Shown: one piece after another, positions 56,989-64,000 of the stretch | How the letters are laid out: each line of letters begins with the position of its first letter | How positions within the stretch are numbered: position 1 is the first letter of the stretch | NCBI GenBank assembly: GCA_963691705.1 | Contig: OY829539.1 | Location: forward strand, 41,425,656 to 41,489,655 | Length of the DNA: 64,000 bases | Direction of reading: 5' to 3' | Origin: Viola odorata | Taxonomy: Eukaryota > Streptophyta > Magnoliopsida > Malpighiales > Violaceae | Position numbers and translations under genes: made by a program | Notes under the pieces: model-generated | Seen by the model: only the letters and a program-made list of their open reading frames with translations | What the model was told of the DNA's origin: nothing | Databases searched by the model: none

Positions 56989-59281
56989 ATGGGATCTGTC
57001 CTATCTTTCTTCTTGGGCGGCGACGCCGCCACCGCTGCCGGTGAAGACCCATCTTCAGGCGACCTCTCCGGAGTCACCGTGTTCCACTCTTCCGCTCACT
57101 GGCAACTCCACTTCAACTCCTCCAAAGAATCTCCCCAACTGGTAAAACTATCTATCCTCTCTTCAATTTAGTCAAATTTCTATGTCTAATGCTATTGCTG
57201 CCATAGTATTGCTTCTTGTCATAATGGTGTGTCAATTTTTGGTCTACTTTGGCCCGATTCTTCCTCTTTCCTAAATTTTCAGTTTATATAATTTATATGT
57301 GGTGGTATAATTGCAACTTTTAGTCTAAATGTGATGTTATAGGGCTGGGTTTGTTGGATACACATTTGATATGGAGTTGATCTTAAGGTGTTTGTTTAAA
57401 GTCCTCAACCAACACATAATTAGATTTGTGTGTTATTTAATTACTGCTTTGGCCTTCTTCCGCTTTCCTAAATTTTGTTTGTGCTTAATTTGGCGGGATT
57501 TGATCTTAGGTAGAAAATGGGTTTGCTAAGTTCTGTATTTGTTAATTTACCATGTTATTGATGATTAGTTATATTAGTTGCTTGCAATTTAGTCTGGTTT
57601 TCATGATTCTGTGTCTTAATGCTTATTTTCTGTCTTGTGTTAACAACACTTGAATGCTTGTTTTGGTGTCGGTGCATGTTGATTAATGTGAGGACACATA
57701 GTTACGGGCCTACTAACCCTGCATAATGTAAAGCAATTTATGGTCAGTATGTAATCTTAAGCTTTTGTGGTCATGCGACCCTGTGCAATCTAAATCATGT
57801 TTGGGAATTAAGGAACTTTTTAACCTCTTTGACTGAGGTTTGACTATTGGATGACAACATATTAGAAGCTTGTTGCATATTCTCATCATGAAAGCTTTGA
57901 TTGGGAAAGATAATTTTGCGATGAGTATGTGCAATGCCCATATTTTATCCAACAATGTGGAGGAAATTAGGAATTTAGGGCATCTCTATTCCGTCTATGT
58001 TCAATCCTTGCTGAGTGCTGCTTTCTTTTAGGGTATGCTGCTGTTCTGAAAAGATTTAAGATTTTATTTCGTTGGTGAATGCTGCTGTTTTCTTACTTTA
58101 ATCAGCCTATTAGCTTGTTGTGATTTGTTGTTTTGATTGCATTTTTAACCCCTATATGGTCTGATTACTTGATTCTTTTGTATGCTTTTCATTTGTATAT
58201 GACCATCAAAACACCTTTTTGGCGAGATCTTCATTCAGCAGTCATTTCTTTTTGTTTTTTAATTGGATAAACACTTGCTGTTTTGCTTTTTTCAGAAAAT
58301 TTTGCTCCTCATACTTGATCCTTAATAACTTCTTGAAGCTTTTTAAAGTTTAAACTGATGTATGCGTAGCTGAATCCCACTTATGCTTCTGGTGTTTTTT
58401 CCTCCACTGCATCCCTGTGAAGAATAACCTGCAAATTAAAAGTAGTGGACTGAATTGTTTTTAAGGAATGATCAATTCTGAGGGATGCACCTTTGTGGAT
58501 TTATGTGTATATATAAAACTAAAGAAAATCGAGGGTGGGTTACCATGAGTTAAGGCTACAGTTGTCTAGGATGTGATGAATCACTGAATGTGTTTATGGA
58601 ATTCTGTTAATTACAATCAGCTTATTTCATGTATTTAACGCACCATTTGATCTTATTTCTTTCTTTTGCATCTCAATGATGATGTCTATGTAAATTTAAA
58701 GTAGTGCGCTGATTTGTTGATGACAAACAATTCTGAGAGATGCGCTTTGTGGTATTTGATGCACATAGGCTTCTGCTGTTTTTCTTCCAAATTATTTATT
58801 GGTTTTAACTATGTTTTCTTTTCATAACTGTGCATGTCATGTGTATGTACTGGTTTCTTCTCATCACTGATAGAACGAACTCCAAAAGATTCAAACCTAG
58901 CTATGTGTCTTTACAACTATGAGTTTGTAAGCTTAATCTTTTACTATTGCTTTTACATGCCATTTTTATCCATTTTGTACATCCTTGTGATGAATAGTGC
59001 AAAATAAAAGTAGTGGACTGATATCCATGGATGAGGAAGTACTAATTCTGAGGGTTGTGGTCTCTTTTCAGGATCCTGATCTTCCCAGTGATATGCGTGA
59101 GAGCAATTTAGCTAAGCTGGCAAAGTTGCCAAGGAACAATTCATTCACTCGGATCAGAAACAGGTGTATTTTCTCCGACCGTCCCCGAGGTGTATACGAG
59201 CTGTTCCGAATGTCTCGTATTGTTTTCAGATCACTGGCATCAAAAGGGATGTTGAATGGTATTAAGAAAGCATCCTGGTGA
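56989..59281 (+). CDS. candidate chimeric gene: thioredoxin-h2-like exon spliced to mitochondrial RPS14-like exon
   Basis: Exon 1 (56989-57141, 51 codons) reads MGSVLSFFLGGDAATAAG...FHSSAHWQLHFNSSKESPQL, the N-terminal extension and first strand region of plant thioredoxin h2. It stops before the CGPC active site. The donor is CTG|GTAAAA. The acceptor TCTCTTTTCAG|GAT is at 59071/59072, so the intron is 1930 bp. Exon 2 (59072-59281) begins DPDLPSDMRESNLAKLAKLPRN and ends GIKKASW with a natural TGA; it matches the C-terminal ~69 residues of mitochondrial ribosomal protein S14 (full proteins ~100 aa). Both splice sites are phase 0, so a 120-aa product is possible. A CT-rich leader (about 56700-56930) precedes the ATG. 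It may be a chance Pack-type capture with no function; transcription is unknown. No frameshift or internal stop is seen. Confidence 0.6.
58416..59060 (+). repeat. three ~80-bp direct repeats in the chimeric-gene intron
   Basis: Related segments at about 58416-58499, 58676-58755 and 58986-59060 share AAAGTAGTGGACTGAT and CAATTCTGAGGGATGC-like stretches ending in TTGTGG. The last repeat ends 11 bp before the RPS14-exon acceptor. Confidence 0.6.
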
Positions 59282-59944
59282 GCAAACAAATCAAGGAAAT
59301 TGAGAAAAAAAATGTAATGGTGCAATTCCGTTATATATAATCTTGTCTAGAATTTTTTACTAGAAGAGAGCTGGTATTGCTTCTCTTATTTGTCATGTCT
59401 ATGATTTAGAATAATGTTGCACTTCCTTTTAAGCCATCCCTTATTGTTCTTGTCAATGATAATCAGTTTGCACATAGTGCTTCTTCCATTTTGGCGTTGC
59501 ATTGCATTTAATATTTACATATATGAACCTGCTTTTTAAAATGTATTAGGTAAAAATGCTAACAAAAAATCTATTTTAACATCCGTATCTAAGTTCAAAT
59601 TCAAGAAATAATTAAAAGCAAAGTAGATTAACTAGAACTTTTTAATGATATTTTAGTATTTACATGTTTACTGCGGTAGGGAGCAAGTTATACTTTAACA
59701 TCGTTAAAAACTCAAGAATCAATGGCAAGGCAGGATCATCACAGGCTCGCATGCCACGAGAGCATATTTATACATAAACCCATAAGAATCCTGATTTTCA
59801 AGGTTGAACCATAAGAACTAGCTACTCCATCGTCAAGCTTCCGTATTTATTTCATATTGAATATATTAAAATAAACAATTAGGATTATTAAAATAATTTT
59901 TAAATGATTTCTTCTTTTCATTACAAGTTTTCTACAAAAAATGA

Positions 59945-60085
59945 AAACGCGCGAAGTAAACACGTTTTCCAGTTTTCAGATTAGGAAATTCTTACATTAA
60001 GTGCGAAGTAAACGCATTCTCCAGTTTTTCTGATCAGGAAACAAGCGCGAAGTAAACGCGTTTTCCAGTTTTCAGAATGAAAATA
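59945..60085. repeat. subterminal repeats of the Pack-type transposon
   Basis: GCGCGAAGTAAACACGTTTTCC (near 59948), GCGAAGTAAACGCATTCTCC (near 60002) and GCGCGAAGTAAACGCGTTTTCC (near 60045) are three direct copies. An inverted relative, ACGTGTTTACCTCGCG, lies near the left end (56575). Such subterminal motifs often bind transposase. Confidence 0.6.
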
Positions 60086-60125
60086 AACAGCAAATTGAAA
60101 ATTCTCCCAGGTAAACGGGCCCCTA

Positions 60126-62910
60126 CGTTTTCGAAACCTTCAAACATGTCTATCACTTTATCACAGTTGATAAACTTGTTCATTCATTAGAAATTATATA
60201 AACATACATGATCTTGTCTGTTAGCTCTTATATCCATGACATGATTTAGGCATAAGCAGTTACAAACATATCCTTGTGAGTATTTTGGGCCTTCACGCCT
60301 CGTTTCGTTCATGAGTGTAAATGCTAAGCTAAGTGCTAGTTAGATTTGCATAATATCCAAGGTACATGAACCATCAGACATAGGATAACAGTAAGATGAC
60401 ATTGGACTTTGCTTTGCTTTTCTTCCACATTTTTCATTTTTTAACTTTTTTACTCTCAAAATACATACCTTGTACACCATGTACAACTCTATCAAACACT
60501 TCAAAGCCTTCTTCTAAACTCCTTACAAATGGGTAAGTGCTCGACGGAATTGGCCGACTAAGCGCTAGAAGCATGTTAAGATTCATTTCAACGAATCAGC
60601 AGGATGAAGAGGAACCCTCAAAGGTTGACAGTCCGCATTAACACACAGAGAAGCGGCGAAGAAAATCGAAGGCCGCTACCCAAAATCCCTATCTTCACCC
60701 AACCAAGTGAGTAGTGCTCGACTGGGACCATTAAACTAGGAGCTGAAAATATACATCTAACAAAGGAATGACAAGAAAACCCTTAGGGGATCGCTGACAA
60801 ATCAACGTCAGAAGAAGACCGAAATAAATCAAGACTTGGAGGCTTCTGCCAAAGACAGAGAGGATGATAGACCAAACAAGAGATTGTACTTGCTTTGCTT
60901 GCAAAAAAAAAAAAGGAAAAAAAAGAAAAAAAAAAGAGAAAAAATGTGATCAAAAGAATCAAAATCAAAAAGAGAGTGTCAAGGAACACAAAACAACATA
61001 AGAAGCAAGTATATACCAAAAAAAAAACTGTCAAACATCAACAGCAAAATGATCTCAAAAGGAAAGGAGATTATTCCCTGCAAATATCACAGAACTTGGG
61101 CACGGTGCCCTCAAAACAATCCAGAAGGAACATCTCGAGCAAAGGTTCGAGAATTTGTGCACTTTGCTCTCACCACAATCAAATCGTCAAGCATCGTTCA
61201 CCCCAATTTGTCCTAAAAAAAAAAAACACAAAACTGTCAAACATCAACAGCAAAATGATCTCAAAAGGAAAGGAGATTATTCCCTGCAAATATCACAGAA
61301 CTTGGGCACGGTGCCCTCAAAACAATCCAGAAGGAGCATCTTGAGCAAATGTTCGTGAATTTGCGCACTTTGCTTTCACCACGATCAAATCATCAAGCAT
61401 CGTTCACCGCAATTTGTCCTCATCACAATCAGTCGTCGAGCACAAACTCATTAAAACCTTTCACGAAAAAACAAACACAACACTTTTCCTTTCTTCTACA
61501 AATTCCTCCTTTCTTTCTCCCTCGCAAAGTCCTTTCGATTATTAGTAGGCCCATGCAGGTGCATCTTCATTTGAAGTTTATTCACTCGAATTGACATTGC
61601 AAATCTGATTTTGTGCTATGTTTGCTGCATTTTTAGGAGTGTAAACACATAGCCCTATTTCTGAGTGCGAGCGAAAACACTAATATCTAGTGAGAATTAC
61701 TTATGTTTACATGTCATAGGAAAGTCCTGTTCTTGAGGTCGTTATTTCCTGAACAAGACGCAGACGTTATCTAGACTTGTATCAATCATGTTCATATAAC
61801 GAATACTGAACGAACATTTTTCAAAGAATACTTGATTTGATTTTCTCTTAAAACAACGAGGTCATTTTCGTTCCAAAAAAAGAGACTTGGGGGCAAGCCG
61901 AGGTTTAAATGTTGGCGGAATACAAGATACTTCTCACATTATCAATTGCTCTCTCCTTTTTCTATCTGTTGCTACTTTGTGTTTGCTTCCTTTCAATTTG
62001 CAGGATACAGATATGCTCCAATGAAATCTCATGCCATTGGGTTTTCGTTGACGACATCGTTATAAATCCCTTGCCGTTAGGTTTTCATTGAAGAAATCAT
62101 TGTAATGCCCTCATCTTGGATTTTCATCAAAATCCAATCAACCTCGAAGGGAGTATGTTACCATTCCTCAAAGGTCCGAGGTGACTATCTTCCTCAAAGG
62201 TCCGAGGTGACTATCTTCCTCAAAAGTCCGAGGTGACTATCTTCCTCAAATGTCCAAACATCCGAATTTTGCGGCGTCCCCATTCGGATCTGAATTCACA
62301 TCTCCGTCAAATGCGGTGGCTTTCAACCACTCACCCATCTATCAAATGCGGTGGCTTTCGACCACCCTCCAACTCAGTTCATGCGGTGGTTTCAAACCAC
62401 CCTCCATTTCAGTTCGCAAGGTAAGTCCGAGGTAAGACCTGCTTTCCCTTTATATCATTTAAAGTTTTAGCATAATATCCTCCTTGAGCGACTACTTTTC
62501 TACATCTACTCCTTGAGTGACTACTTTTCTGCATAATCTCCTCCTTGAGCGACTACTTTTCTACATAATCTCCTTCTTGAGCGACTATTTTCTGCATAAT
62601 CTCCTCCTTAAATGACTACTTTTCTACATAATCTCCTCCTTGAGCGACTATTTTCTGCATAATCTCCTCCTTGAGCGACTACTTTTCTGCATCTCCTCCT
62701 TGAGCGGCAACTTTTCTGCATCTCCTCCTTGAGCGACTACTTTTTTGCATAACTAAATACTCCTCCTTGAGCGACTCTATTTTTACACTTTGTGCATGAA
62801 CCCCCACTTCTACTATTTAGGGTGTATTCAAAACCTGGAAAAAAACTTGGGGCAACCGTCTTTACTGCTTATCAAAAATTTTAGTCACACTGTATTTTGA
62901 TCAGACAGTA
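60126..62910 (+). other. 3' interior of the Ogre-like element
   Basis: 60170-60420 matches the inverted copy at 22.64-22.90 kb. A segment of ~205 bp is duplicated in tandem (61021-61220 and 61222-61430), with ~105 bp virtually identical. 61880-62170 repeats the block at 55.67-56.07 kb. A GTCCGAGGTGACTATCTTCC unit occurs about three times at 62174-62245, and ATGCGGTGG(C)TTTC.ACCAC three times at 62309-62402. Lys-rich ORFs near 60895-61350 are low-complexity and follow the duplication. Confidence 0.55.
62465..62790 (+). repeat. tandem array, about ten units of ~31-33 bp
   Basis: Unit CTCCTTGAGCGACTACTTTT plus TCTGCATAATCT-type spacer; about ten imperfect copies, ending 120 bp before the polypurine tract. 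Confidence 0.85.
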
Positions 62911-62923
62911 AAGAGGGGGCAAC
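62911..62923 (+). promoter_or_regulatory. polypurine tract of the Ogre-like element
   Basis: AAGAGGGGGCAAC lies directly before TGTTGATACC of the 3' LTR. Confidence 0.7.
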
Positions 62924-64000
62924 TGTTGATACCCGAATTTTGACGCTAACACGTTCAATCACCTGCAAAATAGCGTACCCACATTTTAACGCGCTTAATC
63001 AACTATAGTCACTTTATTTTCACTTTTTTTCACTAACCGTGAATGATCTCTCAGCCCAGCTCGAGTCCTTTCGTATTCTTTCATTTTTATCTATCATTTT
63101 GGTTTTTTCGCTTTTTTTAGTCTTATTAGGTCCCGGACGAGCTTTTCGACACTTTGTCAAAATAAATGCGTTTAGAGAGTTGAGTTCGAATTTTTGTTCG
63201 CATCATCTCGTTCCTTATATTTTTCTGCACATTTTGGTTACTTCGTTCGGATTTATATTCGGTTTGGTAAAAACTCTTTTAAGTCCCGAACGAACATTTT
63301 CGACACTTGGTTAAAATAAATGCGTTTAGAGAGTTGAGCCTAAAATTTTGTTCGCATCATTTCGATCGTCATATTTTTCTCTACAACGCAGTTACTTTCG
63401 TTCAATTTTCTCGCTAGTTTCGTCGCGCTGATAGATCGAGCCCATATTAATTACTAAATACTTTTCTTTTCCTTCCTTTTGATCAACCGTTGGATTGGTT
63501 GACTGCTCACTTAGTCAACCATCCAACGGTCACCTAATTAAGCCAAACATCCCTTCTCTTTTCTTCTCCAGCAAGTCATTCCTCCTTAAAATTCGAAGCC
63601 TCGTCATGGCTTCGAGAACCAACCTCGTCATAGCTTCTAGAAGGGAGCCTCGTCACCGAGCCTTGTCACTGCTTCTGGAACGTTGAGTCATTCCTCCCCG
63701 TTGTTTCCATTCGACTCCAGCCGCACGAATCAAAAAAGGGCCGCGTCACTCGACTTGCTCCCCACACATTCTACCCCTATAAATACCTCACTATTTACCA
63801 CTCTGAAAGGCACGGGTTGACGCACCCTCTCATCATCAACATCAATCCAGTAGAAGGAAGCAATCAAAGTGAGTTTTTATCAAGCTTTCTCTCTCTAAAC
63901 TCTCTTTAATTTTTGTTTTTGCTTATAATGCATGAATAAATTGCTAAAACTTGTCTCACATGCTTAATTTTCATGCCAATTTCATTTCCCTTGCCTCAAT
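62924..64000 (+). repeat. 3' LTR of the Ogre-like element, cut by the window end
   Basis: The first 1077 bp of the LTR, closely similar to 48372-49440 with scattered substitutions and a small extra segment near 63655-63670. TATAAATA is at 63778-63785. The frames 63039-63314 and 63495-63686 repeat those of the 5' LTR and are not taken as genes. Confidence 0.85.

Larger units (their letters stand above)
56540..60122 (+). mobile_element. Pack-type TIR transposon carrying host gene exons
   Basis: 3583 bp between CTA repeats (56537-56539 and 60123-60125). The ends GGCCCTGTTTACCT and AGGTAAACGGGCCC are inverted repeats with two mismatches, and similarity extends over ~25 bp. The terminal sequence resembles PIF/Harbinger TIRs. 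Subterminal repeats follow. No transposase is present; instead the interior has a thioredoxin-h2-like exon, a long intron and an RPS14-like exon. It sits inside the Ogre-like element, so it inserted after that element or was carried along with it. Confidence 0.7.
48372..64000 (+). mobile_element. giant Ogre-like (Tat) LTR element lacking recognisable gag-pol, 3'-truncated by the window edge
   Basis: Two direct LTR copies start TGTTGATACCCGAATTTTGACG at 48372 and 62924 (offset 14552 bp). The 5' LTR is 2.86 kb and is followed by an Ogre-type primer-binding site, and a polypurine tract precedes the 3' LTR. The 11.7-kb interior holds tandem arrays, internal duplications and a 3.6-kb Pack-type DNA transposon, but no gag, RT, RNase H or integrase motif in any frame I read. 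It therefore looks like a large non-autonomous derivative (LARD-like) mobilised by a related element. Confidence 0.75.

Noticed and set aside
60895..61358. Lys-rich ORFs
   Set aside because: Low-complexity A-rich sequence and a tandem duplication; no protein family.

Overview
The window is nuclear DNA from a flowering plant, most likely a eudicot. The evidence is intron-containing genes with plant-specific domains (DUF3527, F-box-associated, thioredoxin h2), Tat/Ogre-type and copia LTR retrotransposons, MITE-like elements, a plant mariner transposase fragment, and long AT-rich and TA-repeat stretches. I cannot name the species. There are no bacterial operons, rRNA genes or CRISPR arrays.

Layout: (1) 1-11.5 kb is the 3' half of a Ty3/gypsy Tat-lineage element: pol on + (RNase H, integrase), then a repeat-bearing 3' region with four genes on the opposite strand, each preceded by a TATA-like box. 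(2) 11.5-15.7 kb is a decayed Ty1/copia element. (3) 16.1-19.0 kb (-) is the only convincing ordinary host gene, a two-exon DUF3527 protein of about 927 aa. (4) 22.1-28.2 kb is a mosaic of a mariner terminus, an inverted deletion derivative of the large element at 48 kb, an unclassified repeat, and the 3' part of a mariner transposase. (5) 28.3-38.9 kb is a gypsy element (-) with most of pol deleted. A second, 5.4-kb gypsy-type element (+) sits inside its left LTR, with matching 5-bp target duplications and two 673-bp LTRs, one split by a 430-bp MITE; another MITE lies in the outer LTR. (6) 38.9-45.1 kb holds a 440-bp direct repeat and two hAT-like non-autonomous elements with CCGG-rich arms and a tRNA-like module. 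(7) 47-48.4 kb has an F-box-gene fragment and a gypsy remnant. (8) 48.37 kb to the window end is a giant Ogre-like LTR element with 2.86-kb LTRs, no recognisable gag-pol and several tandem arrays.

Nested in that giant element, at 56.54-60.12 kb, is a TIR-bounded (3-bp TSD) Pack-type transposon. It carries a thioredoxin-h2-like first exon (CGPC active site absent), a 1.93-kb intron and a mitochondrial-RPS14-like C-terminal exon in compatible splice phase. This candidate chimeric gene and the four-gene antisense block of the Tat element are the two most interesting things seen.

Most retroelement ORFs are broken, mainly by TAG codons and single frameshifts. They are described as found and not reconstructed.
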